Source of the DNA: Candidatus Jordarchaeia archaeon
GTDB taxonomy: Archaea; Asgardarchaeota; Jordiarchaeia; Jordiarchaeales; Freyrarchaeaceae
NCBI GenBank assembly: GCA_018383835.1
Contig: JAHAWR010000004.1
Location: 1 to 33,294, forward strand
Direction of reading: 5' to 3'
DNA: 33,294 nucleotides
Part shown: positions 22,801-30,931 of the stretch, in pieces
Position numbering within the stretch: position 1 is the first letter of the stretch
Layout: every line of letters starts with the position of its first letter
The notes under the pieces: generated by a model
The model's database searches: none
Told to the model about the DNA's origin: nothing
Seen by the model: the letters and a program-made list of their open reading frames with translations, nothing else
Made by a program: the position numbers and the translations under genes

Positions 22801-23833
22801 CGCACATAGCAGCGTTCCAGTTACGGACGCCGTAGTGAACTGCACAATAAAGAGGGGTGAAGCTGTGGTGTTTGAGGGGCAACTCAACCACTCAGGCAAT
22901 GGGGTCTACACGCTCAGCGTCGACACGCTCAGCATGAATATGCTTCCTGGCAAGTACACTGTGGTGTTCTACGCCTTCAAGGAGGACTACCAAGCTCAGC
23001 CCATGCAGGTCGAGTTTAGCATACAGCCCGTCGCGACTACAGTTATGCCGACGAGCTTCATGATTCTAGGCGGCTTCACTCCATACCTCGTCCTGTCCGG
23101 GGGCTACGGTGAGGTTGAGAACGGCGTCCCCTTCGTTGTCCTCGTTTTCGAGTACAGGGACGCGTACGGTAACCCTGTCCCTGGGGCTGCTGTCACCGCC
23201 AACGGCGCCCCGCTCACATACATGGGAGGCGGGAGGTACATCTTGGTGGTTCCGACTTCCATTAGCCCGTCCACGATACCCATCGTGGTGACCGCCTCGG
23301 CCGAGAACTACGAGGCCGCCCAGACGTTCCAGGTGCTGACAGTCAAGGAGAGGAGCGTCACCATACCCGGGCTCAACACAAGAATACCCTTGACGATGTT
23401 CGTGGTGTTGAGCTTGGCTGTGGTCATGCCTCCTGCCAGCCTCGCAGGGTACGTTTACGTGAGGAGGCTGAGGACGCCGCCCATCATAAGGAAGATTGAC
23501 AGGCTGATTGAGGCCATAGAGAAGGGCGAGCCCTTCGAGGTTGAGAAGCCGATGTCGAGGATGGACATGATTAAGGGCCTCCTCTGGGAGGAGATGGCGC
23601 TCATAGGTGTCGAGCCCAGGGTTGCTGCTTACGTGCCAGCCGAGATCGCAGACAAGCTGGTTCCACTGCTGGTGGAAAGCGGGATGAGCGAGGATGCGGC
23701 GGTTACCCTCCTAGGTGAGCTTAGGGTTAGCTCACCAGCCGAAAGGGAGAAGCTCCTAGCGAGTGTCGGTGTCCCACCCGACATAAGCGCTATAATACTG
23801 AAGGAGCTGGAGGCAGAAGAAGAGCAAAAGTGA
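19880..23833 (+). CDS. Large secreted, membrane-anchored multidomain surface protein
   Basis: A 1317-residue protein. Residues 1-42 are basic then hydrophobic (TLAVLTATLIILTILAPLV), a signal peptide, followed by a Pro/Thr/Gln-rich linker. Residues about 68-160 (PWWDVAFGFRIPVNVTNNAG) resemble DUF2341. Residues about 450-620 hold two carboxypeptidase-regulatory-like beta domains (VYVEDLNGQSLGGALVKI; PYVNVTVENESGSLFTSGIT). From about 735 to 1150 lie four related Ig-like repeats of 100-115 residues, two with DxDxDG-type calcium motifs (DDDSDGNYTG, DGDGDGNYTG). One transmembrane helix (about 1170-1190) precedes a 125-residue charged cytoplasmic tail. Many N-x-S/T sites suggest glycosylation. It may be an S-layer-associated or adhesion protein. 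Confidence 0.85.
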   Translation: MEPKKKMRIRSMERKAKTTLAVLTATLIILTILAPLVTQQPTPAALATPTQATTTNKQSTTPPQDAPPWWDVAFGFRIPVNVTNNAGVNAAIPVDVYVDFAGLGVSCYNGSIRVQWWNGSSWLPEPGIPYQLWNETYSGGKIASATITFHANLTAYQTATYHIYFDDTSGTPPQFTPQVQANDTGNTITVEGANYKAYIDKTANGGKIFECYNSFYEGNWSTPPFHNNPTFASGKNDRFKWIIEGGPFCGPSVSSGSLFVAITACANFTRQGPRGPQITSNYVNVTYRFFEWGWICETTTFFAESRDLNYYRCCGYSFDPQIMPKLFYEGCSDPLTMTIGSSYNLGGAGWFCTFSDVFGPAAGIVDVGPLRYNITSPPLLSWQFVVNYGSSSEDWYRTTATLTVNPGDWISERYAFYIWNGTQGYSQFESFAEAVKRKSVSVGGVEERFFSLRVYVEDLNGQSLGGALVKIMNNTGHELVSGLTSQDGWASFYLYEGNYNVCASWNETHEGITYQTYTNDSVAISLSSDAQLTVVVEVVNLMCHTIYPWGSPLPYVNVTVENESGSLFTSGITDSSGEVRFRLPTGNYTIYLYEGGQLRQVNDSNSIQITLSTGNTPYNATLNCTTYSQSSPLTKTCINITNGTSLSFTWTPYDVFLYVRWQYENGSDVDRSEDESRYLQYRVVGSSGVVLDWTNLTQHSNEGIYYIANLTGLLYGGATYTVEFRAGGEGFEAVAGSVAIIVHPVILSDSNVDVSRLGTYYWNQEDVPVWVRVYDNYNNRAVVGASVTWSVEKFGSFPLVDDDSDGNYTGSIPRGLLPQGSHTVTFRVECENYTAYSKDRVIVISPRPLSLEFKPAYDVVFGDSFTLYAICRDNLTGELLPSNVRVYYSIEGTGFFGVLEDGDGDGNYTGTFDTSLLPSGISYSIRLNAVLENYASVEKTIYLLVKPVPMSIQDVRVSETQWMDELNLTVTVWNAHSSVPVTDAVVNCTIKRGEAVVFEGQLNHSGNGVYTLSVDTLSMNMLPGKYTVVFYAFKEDYQAQPMQVEFSIQPVATTVMPTSFMILGGFTPYLVLSGGYGEVENGVPFVVLVFEYRDAYGNPVPGAAVTANGAPLTYMGGGRYILVVPTSISPSTIPIVVTASAENYEAAQTFQVLTVKERSVTIPGLNTRIPLTMFVVLSLAVVMPPASLAGYVYVRRLRTPPIIRKIDRLIEAIEKGEPFEVEKPMSRMDMIKGLLWEEMALIGVEPRVAAYVPAEIADKLVPLLVESGMSEDAAVTLLGELRVSSPAEREKLLASVGVPPDISAIILKELEAEEEQK

Positions 23834-23842
23834 ACCCCCTAA

Positions 23843-23848
23843 TTTTTT
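23843..23848 (+). terminator. T6 terminator after the surface-protein gene
   Basis: Six T bases follow the stop codon by nine bases. It is a short run, so read-through into the next gene is possible. Confidence 0.45.
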
Positions 23849-23926
23849 AAGGATTCCCGTAAAAGTTCGCCCTGAGTATGTAAGCTTCAAGGTTGCCGTG
23901 TTTCTCCATCTTCATGGGGGGTTTAG

Positions 23927-25078
23927 GTGTCTTCTGGGCGCTTCGCTAGCTACGTTGAAGACGTGAGGAAGGTCGTGCTCGACTTCTTCATTTCAGCAGT
24001 CGAGTTCATGGATCACTTCATTCCGCCGGGCACAGTTGTCCAGGGAGAAGTGGTTCAAAATCTTACTGAGCGGCTGAAGCAGTGGAACATCATGGATGAG
24101 GCATTGCTGCTGGCTAAGGACTACTTTCAACTGGTACATGATACCTGCGTCATTCTCAGCCGCCTGTTATCGCTTCTTGAAGGAGCCGCGTCCGACCCCC
24201 GGCCTCGCCTCACCATGGATCCTGAGTCCGCCAAGCTCTTCCTTAGGGGACTCATGGACGAGGCGACTTTAAGGTTTGACGAGCTTGTGAACATGGTCTG
24301 GGAGCGGGCGGTGAGGCTCTCCAGCACCATGGCACCCATAAGTGGGGGGGTCGCCGTCAGGATTAAAGATGAGGTTATCAGGGAGATCAGAGAATGGGTC
24401 GGGAAGGCAAGTATTGTGATTGACGCTTACAGTAGAGCTATCAAGGCAGGAGGCGAGGACGAGCTCGTAGAGGCGGTTCTCGTAATGCTGTCTGGCCTAA
24501 GGCTTCTCCTAGAGGGACTGAAGCGGATCAGCTCATTATTCAGGCTAGAACCCGACCCAACCGAGCTCCCACTAGACAAGCTCCAAGAAATAATTAGCGC
24601 CGTGAGCCTTACTCTACCGGAGGTCAAGCGGGGGCTTGAGGCGCGTCTCAACATACACCAGTACGTCGTCAGCACGCTTTTCCACATGTTAAGAGTACTT
24701 CACGGGTCTGAGAAGGCCTCTGAGCTCCTAAACTGGCTTATACGTGAATCCGCCCAGTCTAGGGGGTGGAAGGCCGCTCAATCATTGTTGCCTGAAGACG
24801 TAAACCTTGAGGAGCTCAGGGTGGGGCTCGTGATAGCGAGGACGAACCTCGAGGACTCCCTAAGAGAGCTCGACCACTTCAAACGCGTAACTGAAATGCT
24901 CTCGATTCTCTTAAACTCCGTGGACTTTCCACTACTCAGAAACCTCTGCGAAAGGGAGAAAGAGGTTGTAAGCCGCGTCGAGTCCTTTATCAGGCAAGCG
25001 CTGATGATAGTTAGGGACGCCAGCATCAAGGTCTACATGGCAATGGAGGAGCTTAAGCTTTTAAGAGGCTCCGGGTAG
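23927..25078 (+). CDS. Long helical protein of unknown function
   Basis: A 383-residue, almost wholly alpha-helical protein with no signal peptide, membrane helix or known motif. Long heptad-like stretches (LLEGLKRISSLFRLE; TNLEDSLRELDHFKRVTEML) suggest helical bundles or coiled coils. The GTG at 23927 has GGGGGG five bases upstream, a strong ribosome site. It follows the giant surface protein by 93 bases, on the same strand and behind only a weak terminator, so they may be transcribed together. It could bind the cytoplasmic tail of that protein, but nothing in the sequence proves it. Confidence 0.65.
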   Translation: MSSGRFASYVEDVRKVVLDFFISAVEFMDHFIPPGTVVQGEVVQNLTERLKQWNIMDEALLLAKDYFQLVHDTCVILSRLLSLLEGAASDPRPRLTMDPESAKLFLRGLMDEATLRFDELVNMVWERAVRLSSTMAPISGGVAVRIKDEVIREIREWVGKASIVIDAYSRAIKAGGEDELVEAVLVMLSGLRLLLEGLKRISSLFRLEPDPTELPLDKLQEIISAVSLTLPEVKRGLEARLNIHQYVVSTLFHMLRVLHGSEKASELLNWLIRESAQSRGWKAAQSLLPEDVNLEELRVGLVIARTNLEDSLRELDHFKRVTEMLSILLNSVDFPLLRNLCEREKEVVSRVESFIRQALMIVRDASIKVYMAMEELKLLRGSG

Positions 25079-25087
25079 CCTAGCTCG

Positions 25088-25384
25088 CTAAGTTGTGTAG
25101 CTGTCCCTCGCCTCATCCCCCCTCCTGGCGCCATTGCCCTCGATGGTTCTAGCTATGAACTCCGCCACGAACTCCGGGTTCTCCCTGAACATGGCGACGA
25201 TCGTCTTTCTCAATAGCTCATCGTCTGGGAGCGGGTCGACGAGCATCTTCTCTATCCCAGCCAGTAGAACGAACTCGGCGTACTCGGAGTCATCCTTGAA
25301 CGTCTCCCCCAGAACAACGTCCACTATTCTCTTGAGAGCCATAAGCCTTTTGTAAACCTCCTCGGACACCTCAACAGAAACCAT
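25088..25384 (-). CDS. Small protein, probably ribbon-helix-helix-like
   Basis: A 98-residue protein. MVSVEVSEEVYKRLMALKRI has the strand-then-helix pattern of ribbon-helix-helix DNA-binding proteins, followed by a helix with DDSEYAEFVLLAGIEKML and an acidic helical tail. No basic DNA-contact residue set is obvious, so it might instead be a protein-binding partner. The ATG at 25384 is chosen over the longer frame to 25453 because the added residues are atypical and GGTG lies six bases upstream. It lies 82 bases after the KaiC-like gene on the same strand, with its own TATA-like box (GTTTATTAG) near 25418-25426. It converges on the helical-protein gene with a nine-base gap. Confidence 0.6.
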   Translation of the reverse strand: MVSVEVSEEVYKRLMALKRIVDVVLGETFKDDSEYAEFVLLAGIEKMLVDPLPDDELLRKTIVAMFRENPEFVAEFIARTIEGNGARRGDEARDSYTT

Positions 25385-25466
25385 ACCAACACCAAGAAAC
25401 AGTAAAACCCGCCACCTATCTAATAAACCTCTCGAAGCCTCCGGCGGAGCCACAGTCTAGGGCACT

Positions 25467-26867
25467 TTACTCCACCGGCATCAGCCTTGCCTTGACGTAC
25501 CCCTCAGTCTCGCCCATGGTCAAAACGTAAATTCTCGTTGGAGGATTTACGCCTTGGATTAGCGTTACGCTGTTAACGCTTTCCAGCTTGAAGTGTGCGT
25601 CCGACATGTGGAACAGTGCTTCTCTGCACAACTGCCCATGCTTGGCTACTAGTATCAGTGTGTACCCCCTCGACCTAGAAGCGGCAACCACCCTGCTGAT
25701 CATCCTGACGGCCGCGTCGGCCCCGTAAACATGCTCCAATGTGTCCGTTCCTATGAACATTATGAGATCCTTTGAAGAGTGTTCTTTAGAGATGGAATCG
25801 GCGATGCCAAGCAGCCTTTCAGCGTCCTTGACAGGGTCTTCTCCCTCGACTAAGTAGGCGTTTTCGCCTCCTTTTCCCGCAAACTCAATGGTGTGGATAA
25901 AGTTCTCCAAGTTTTTCTCCTTGAAGAAGGGCTTAAAGGAATTCTCTACATCAAAGTGGGAGAACCCGGTGGAAGGTACAAATACTGCCGGGCACCCCTG
26001 CATCACGGCGTTAAGCACTGGTAGTATTACAATCCACCTGTAGTATACACCCACGCCGACGCTGACGTCAAGGACGATTACTCCCCCCCTCCTTAGTCCT
26101 CCACCCAGCACCTCATCCAGCTCATCAATGTTAGTCGGGATGACTCTCCCACTTATCTTCTTGACGGGCGGTGGGCTAGCCTTCTCACCCAGCTCGTAAT
26201 GGCGTGGCTCAATAAGCCTGAACAAACCGTCCTTAAGCGTGAAGCACCTCACAGGGAACGCTATCCTCTCCCCTCTAACCTTCTCGAAAACAGCTTCCCT
26301 GAGGAAAAACCCTCCAACCAGCCTCCAGCGCAGAACAACCACTCCATCCACAACATAGTCCAGCGGCGTGCCTCCAGAGGTCTCAGCCACGAAGACCACG
26401 CTTGACCTGGTTGCCTCAGCCATTTCAAGCAACAGCTTCTCCAACTGAATGTCCTCGTAAGGCATGTTCAGGACGAACTTCAAAGCATCCAAGCTGTCGA
26501 TCACAACAATCCTCGGCTCTCCACCATCTTTAAGCTTAAAATAAACTGCCTCAACGAATTCGGGAGCACTGGCATACTTCAGGGGGAGCCTCCCCTCAAC
26601 CGGGGGAATTCTCGGAGACCTCGCATCAACAAAGTTCTCGTCGCCAAGGAACCCCCTAGCCCAAGGAAAATGCCTGTAGAAGGACTCCTGGGAGAGTCTA
26701 GTCGACACGTAAACCGGAGTGCCACCGGAAAACTCTTCAAGAACGGATAGAGCGAAAGAAGTTTTCCCGCTCCCAGCCATCCCCTTCACAAGTAGGGAGC
26801 CACCATATTCAATCAGACTCTTAATTTCATCTGGGACGCGCCTACAGTAAGCCACGGAACTCACCAC
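25467..26867 (-). CDS. KaiC/GvpD-like double RecA-fold ATPase with a degenerate second domain
   Basis: A 466-residue protein of two RecA-like domains. The first has Walker A GMAGSGKT (29-36) and Walker B IVVIDSLDAL (D124). The second begins NIDELDEVLGGGLRRGGVIV, the KaiC-type entry, but where the P-loop should be it reads DVSVGVGVYYR, with no GK(T/S), so it probably cannot hydrolyse ATP. Later FIGTDTLEHV in that domain mimics Walker B. This layout is like archaeal KaiC-domain proteins and gas-vesicle regulator GvpD. No gas-vesicle gene is present. Two GTG codons are adjacent; 26867 is used. A TATA-like CTTTTACA near 26903-26910 fits. It precedes the small RHH-like gene. Confidence 0.82.
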   Translation of the reverse strand: MVSSVAYCRRVPDEIKSLIEYGGSLLVKGMAGSGKTSFALSVLEEFSGGTPVYVSTRLSQESFYRHFPWARGFLGDENFVDARSPRIPPVEGRLPLKYASAPEFVEAVYFKLKDGGEPRIVVIDSLDALKFVLNMPYEDIQLEKLLLEMAEATRSSVVFVAETSGGTPLDYVVDGVVVLRWRLVGGFFLREAVFEKVRGERIAFPVRCFTLKDGLFRLIEPRHYELGEKASPPPVKKISGRVIPTNIDELDEVLGGGLRRGGVIVLDVSVGVGVYYRWIVILPVLNAVMQGCPAVFVPSTGFSHFDVENSFKPFFKEKNLENFIHTIEFAGKGGENAYLVEGEDPVKDAERLLGIADSISKEHSSKDLIMFIGTDTLEHVYGADAAVRMISRVVAASRSRGYTLILVAKHGQLCREALFHMSDAHFKLESVNSVTLIQGVNPPTRIYVLTMGETEGYVKARLMPVE

Positions 26868-27025
26868 AGAGGAGAAGCAACATAAAGAGCTTACTTGAAA
26901 CTAGTGTAAAAGGGACTTTAATTTTTTTTGCACGCAAGTAAAAGGAAACAGAAGACTACCGTCTGGATCCATAACATCTATAAGTGTTGAAGTGCACTTT
27001 TTAATTAAAAAATGGAGGAGACGGA

Positions 27026-28336
27026 GTGGTGAGGACTGACGAGAGCTACGAGAAGCTGATGTTCGACTACGTGAAAAACATATGCGAGGAGTTTGGTCCG
27101 CGCGAGCACTGCTCCCCAGCCGAAGTTGAAGCACTGAAGAAGACTGGCAAAATCTTGGAGGAGTACTGTGACTCTGTTGAGGTTGAGGAGTACGAGTGCC
27201 ATCCTCGTGGGTTCTTGGGGTATATAAGGTGGTTCATATGGTTCTATGTTGCCGCCCTGCTCCTCTACTGGACAGACTGGGCTTGGTGGCTTGGCGTGAA
27301 TCCCGCCTCCCTCTGGTTCCTGTCGATTCTCGGAGCCGCCATGATCGCCTTCGCCTTTACGGTGCTCTTCCTCCAGCTAATGTACTTGGCAGAGTTCGTG
27401 GACCCGGTCTTCCCGAAGAAACGTTCCCTTAACGTGGTTGGAAAGTTGAAACCTGAGGGGAAGGCTGAACGCCTCGTAATACTTGGGGGGCACGTAGACT
27501 CGGCATACGAGTTCACTCTATCAAGCAAGTTTGGGCGAGGGTCATACGTCATAATGGTTGCGGGAATCGTTGCGTCAGCCTCTCTGATGGTGATGGCAGC
27601 CCTAAAGTTCATAGGCGTCCTGCTGATGGGCTACCCTGCCCCCTCCTGGCCGACGCCAATACCTGCCCTAAACACCATAATCTACCAGTTTTCATCGGTG
27701 CTGAAGGCGGCTTTCGGCGCGTTTGACATTCAGCTTGTGCTCTGGCTGGTCGGGGCGGTCTTCGTCTTCCTCGTCTCCTACTTCTTCGTGAACACGCGGA
27801 GGCTAGCCCTAGGAGCTAACGACGACCTAGCGGGCGTGGCAGCTATAATAGGGGCGGCGAAGTACCTCTCACAGAACAGGCCTAAGAGAACCGAGGTCTG
27901 GATAGTGGCATTCGGGAACGAGGAGAGCATGAGGGGGTCAAAGAGGTTTGTCGAGAAGCACTACAGGGAGTTGGCTGAGAGGAGAGCATACACGGTGAAC
28001 GTCGAGATGGTAGGGTGTGGAAGCCCGCTCGTCGCCTCAACAGCTGAGCCCATGTTCCTAGCCAAGCACTCCCCCGAAGTCTACGAGCTGCTAGCTGAAG
28101 CCGGAAAAGTCGCAGGTATACCCGTTAAGGTCGGAGCGATGCCTTTCGGTGGCACGGATTCAGCCAACTTCTCACGTAAGGGTCTTCCGGCAAGTGCCCT
28201 CCTTAGAATAGGAAAAGAGACCGAGTCACTGTGGCATACACCAAAGGACACGCTCGAAAACGTGGACGCAGGAAAAATAAGGGAAGCTTTAGAAGTGCTG
28301 CTCGAGTTCGTAAATCTAGTCGACAAGAAAAAGTAA
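27026..28336 (+). CDS. Membrane-embedded M28-family metallopeptidase
   Basis: A 436-residue protein of the M28 aminopeptidase family. Two-zinc ligands in order are H156 and D158 (LGGHVDSAY), the bridging D266/D267 (GANDDLAG), E299/E300 (FGNEES), E327 (NVEMVG) and H404 (LWHTPKD), so the active site looks complete. Unlike soluble relatives it has four membrane helices: two before the domain (about 66-84 and 92-120) and two inside it, between the first and second metal motifs (about 175-200 and 236-256). The active side relative to the membrane is not clear. GTG at 27026 has GGAGG seven bases upstream; a TATA-like TTTTTAATTAAA near 26997-27008 would make it nearly leaderless. Confidence 0.85.
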   Translation: MVRTDESYEKLMFDYVKNICEEFGPREHCSPAEVEALKKTGKILEEYCDSVEVEEYECHPRGFLGYIRWFIWFYVAALLLYWTDWAWWLGVNPASLWFLSILGAAMIAFAFTVLFLQLMYLAEFVDPVFPKKRSLNVVGKLKPEGKAERLVILGGHVDSAYEFTLSSKFGRGSYVIMVAGIVASASLMVMAALKFIGVLLMGYPAPSWPTPIPALNTIIYQFSSVLKAAFGAFDIQLVLWLVGAVFVFLVSYFFVNTRRLALGANDDLAGVAAIIGAAKYLSQNRPKRTEVWIVAFGNEESMRGSKRFVEKHYRELAERRAYTVNVEMVGCGSPLVASTAEPMFLAKHSPEVYELLAEAGKVAGIPVKVGAMPFGGTDSANFSRKGLPASALLRIGKETESLWHTPKDTLENVDAGKIREALEVLLEFVNLVDKKK

Positions 28337-28380
28337 TTCCCCCATTTCTTTGTTAATTCCTCCCTTTTTGGGTGTCTTGT

Positions 28381-29175
28381 TTGAAGGTTTACATTGTTGC
28401 TGTAGGCGACGAGATTCTGTCTGGGCGTATTCTGGACTACAACACTCACTGGGTAACTAAACGCCTCTCAGGAATAGGGTTCACCATAGTCGGGGCCTCT
28501 GTTGTTCCAGACGACAAGGGCGAGATAGTCGACGCCGTGAAGAGAGCCCTGTCTAAAGCCGACTTGGTCGTTACGACGGGCGGGCTTGGTCCAACCCCAG
28601 GCGACATAACTCTTGAAGCTATAGCTGAGGCGCTGAACAGTAACCTCGTCCTCAATGAGGAGGCTCTCAGAATGGTTGAAAGGCGCTACAGGGACCTCTA
28701 CGAGCTTGGACACGTCAAGGAGCCGGGGGCGAGAGGCGAAAGAGCAAAGATGGCGCTCCTCCCAGAAGGTGGGAGACCCGTCTTCAACGAGGTGGGCGTG
28801 GCGCCCGGAGTAGTAATCGAGAAGGAGGGCAAGCTCATCGTGTCACTACCAGGCGTCCCATCAGAGATGATGTACCTGCTAGAAAAAGTCATCCCACTCC
28901 TAGAGAAGCCCAAAGCACTGTACAGTAGCATCGAAGACTTCATCGATGAAGGAGACGAGTCACTAATAGCCTCCGCCCTTAGGGAGGTAATGGGCGAGCT
29001 CCCAGACGTATCCATAAAAACCTACCCCTCCGGGTTCTGTGGCAAAGTGAGAATGAAAGTGATAGCATCTACGAAGGCGGAAAGCAGGGAGAAAGCTGAG
29101 GAGAAACTCAGGAGAGCCATAAACCTCCTCAAAGAAAAGGTTGCGAAGCGTAGGGTAGAAGGTTCGCATACATAA
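28381..29175 (+). CDS. CinA/MoaB-like molybdopterin-binding domain protein
   Basis: A 264-residue protein of the CinA N-terminal (MoCF-binding, MoaB/MogA-like) family. MKVYIVAVGDEILSGRILDYN is the standard beginning, with TTGGLGPTPGDITLEAIAEAL the conserved loop that binds pterin or nucleotide in relatives, and LIVSLPGVPSEMMYLL the third family block. The CinA deamidase half is absent, as usual in archaea. The TTG at 28381 is used because GGGTG lies six bases upstream and the protein then begins at the family N-terminus; a GTG at 28372 adds three residues. The true role of stand-alone copies is not settled. It follows the M28 peptidase by 44 bases. Confidence 0.85.
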   Translation: MKVYIVAVGDEILSGRILDYNTHWVTKRLSGIGFTIVGASVVPDDKGEIVDAVKRALSKADLVVTTGGLGPTPGDITLEAIAEALNSNLVLNEEALRMVERRYRDLYELGHVKEPGARGERAKMALLPEGGRPVFNEVGVAPGVVIEKEGKLIVSLPGVPSEMMYLLEKVIPLLEKPKALYSSIEDFIDEGDESLIASALREVMGELPDVSIKTYPSGFCGKVRMKVIASTKAESREKAEEKLRRAINLLKEKVAKRRVEGSHT

Positions 29176-29184
29176 CAGGCCAAT

Positions 29185-30062
29185 CTATGTGGGCGGCGTT
29201 GCTGGAAAGTTACGCTTCCACGCCGAAAAGCAGCCCCCACAAGGAACCCTAAGGCGAAGCTCGGAGCTACTCCAAAGGATTATCCGCACCATTTCGAGAA
29301 ACCTTCTCCTGAACGGCAAGTCTCTTGCAACTGACATGTAAAACATGAACAGAAAAATAGCAACAATGACGTTTACGACGGTTACCCCTAAGCACAGGGG
29401 TATGTCCTCTAGAACAATGAATGGAATTAGGAGGAAAACTGTAATAATATACGTGGCCTCCGTGTAGCTGGCGGCCTTAAATGAGCTTCTGCCGCCATCT
29501 TCGGACTTAGTTGACAGGTATTCTAATGACGCCATTGATAAAGCTGCGGCGATGCCGGTAATCAACCACCATAGCAACAGTATGGGTTTCTTGAAGGGCG
29601 AGCGTGAACCGCAAGAGCCCTTATGAGTTCGACGAGCGCATTGTTCAAACACAAAATCATTGAGCTAACATACCTAACATTTCATCATCGATCAACCCGA
29701 CAAGTAGTCCTCATGCTCATCCTCGTCTTCTACGAGCCCTTCGACTCCTCAACGTGCCCAGCCATCTCCCCGTATTTTGCCTTAGCACTACCATCCCTTC
29801 CCTCCATCAGCCTCGTTAAACGTCACCCCGAAAACCCTCACCATGAAGATATACGGTAGCACCCTCAGCATGCTCGGCTTCACCCCCGAGAAGTAAGACT
29901 CCTCCAAAAGCTGTAATGCCTGAACTCGTCCTCCGAAATTCGCCTCAGAAATATCTCTGTTGCGGGATCCCTCACACGCCGGGACAGCGCCTCATGTATT
30001 ATGTGCTCCGTGATCTCTCTCCTAGCTTGAAGCATCACCCTCTCAAATTCTCCGCCAGCCAT
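29185..30062 (-). pseudogene. Broken rubrerythrin-VIT (MbfA-like) iron exporter gene
   Basis: Two ORFs here are the ends of one gene. From the ATG at 30062 the protein reads EITEHIIHEALSRR and FLRRISEDEFRHYSFWRSL, the ferritin-like diiron helices, then stops. Shifted frames continue GVKPSMLRVLPYIFMVRVFG, then AKYGEMAGHVEESKG, VEDEDEHEDYL and YVSSMILCLNNALVELIRAL. The frame to 29185 then gives LITGIAAALSMASLEYLSTK and the later VIT membrane helices (YIITVFLLIPFIVLE, IFLFMFYMSVARDLPFRRRF). The order matches Mbfa proteins, membrane iron/manganese transporters fused to a rubrerythrin domain. At least five frameshifts or stops are needed to join the pieces, so no working exporter is made. Confidence 0.8.
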
Positions 30063-30204
30063 TATAACTCACCAACAACACTAAAGCAAAAACACCTCCT
30101 CTTAAACCTCCTCTTCATTCATACCGTAAACATCAACTTCTTAAATCAAGAAAACAAAAAATAAAACGAAAGATGAGAGCGAGGGAGCGTGGTTTAAATT
30201 GTCT

Positions 30205-30696
30205 ATGAGGCCTCTCGGCGCATCGCTACTAGGAATTTTATACATCTTGGTGGGAGTAGCATGCCTAGTCCTCGGGGTTCTTGGCATCCTGTCCCTCGTA
30301 GGTGTCAGCGCAAACTTGTCTTCCGCTGTAACCCTACCGTTCCTGCTAGTGGAAAAGTACAACGTGTCCTCACACTTAGCAGTCCCGTTCGGCGTAACCC
30401 TGCTCCTAGTCCACTTAGTGGCGCACTCGGCAGCTTCGAATGTCGCTGGCAGCGCAGCCCTCTCATTCCTCCTCCTACCGGGAACAGTAATGGCGTTCAC
30501 AGGGGGAGGACTCCTGAAGCTCTTCAACTGGGCGAGAAAGTCTGCCATAGCTTTTTCCGCGGCGGGAATAATCGCTGGAGTCATACTGATTCTGGTGTTC
30601 ATCATAGGAACAATTATCGGATTCTTGCTGGTACTCCTCAGCATACTGGTTCTGTGGTACCTCTCAAAGCCTGAGGTGGAAGGCCTCTTCACGTAA
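30205..30696 (+). CDS. Four-helix small membrane protein, paralogue 1
   Basis: A 163-residue protein with about four transmembrane helices: residues 5-28 (LGASLLGILYILVGVACLVL), about 55-78, about 83-105 and 115-155. It ends VLWYLSKPEVEGLFT, almost the same as the end of the protein at 30932-31306 (VILWYLFKPEVKSAFQ), and both begin with a short Pro-containing head and LYI. They are therefore paralogues of one small family, which I do not recognise by name. The ATG at 30205 is used; a TTG at 30199 adds two residues. The function is unknown. Confidence 0.72.
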   Translation: MRPLGASLLGILYILVGVACLVLGVLGILSLVGVSANLSSAVTLPFLLVEKYNVSSHLAVPFGVTLLLVHLVAHSAASNVAGSAALSFLLLPGTVMAFTGGGLLKLFNWARKSAIAFSAAGIIAGVILILVFIIGTIIGFLLVLLSILVLWYLSKPEVEGLFT

Positions 30697-30931
30697 CGCC
30701 CAACAAAACGACCAGAAACCCCAACTTTTTCTCGCATCCGCAGCCACTAACCCTTTCATCAAAGCAAAATGGCGAAAACCCAAGACGGCAACAGCAAAGC
30801 TTAAGCTCACAAACCAAAATTAGAGAGCAACTTCGACATTCATCGTAAACCCCAAAAAGCAACACCGAAAAACTTTTAAATGTCCGCCCTAAGCTTTCTG
30901 GGACGAAAAATAATAAGGAGAGTGTTAGAGT
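30697..30931. promoter_or_regulatory. Gap with promoter of the second membrane paralogue
   Basis: A BRE/TATA pair (CCGAAAAAC, then CTTTTAAATG) lies at 30865-30882 and puts the transcript start near 30904. AAGGAG lies at about 30914-30919. Nothing else is seen in this A/C-rich stretch. Confidence 0.5.

Noticed and set aside
29185..29652. Stand-alone 155-residue membrane protein
   Set aside because: It lacks the normal N-terminus and joins in other frames with the ferritin-like piece at 29880-30062, so it is the 3' part of a pseudogene.
29880..30062. Stand-alone 60-residue ferritin-like protein
   Set aside because: Only two of the four diiron helices are present and the rest is found downstream in other frames.
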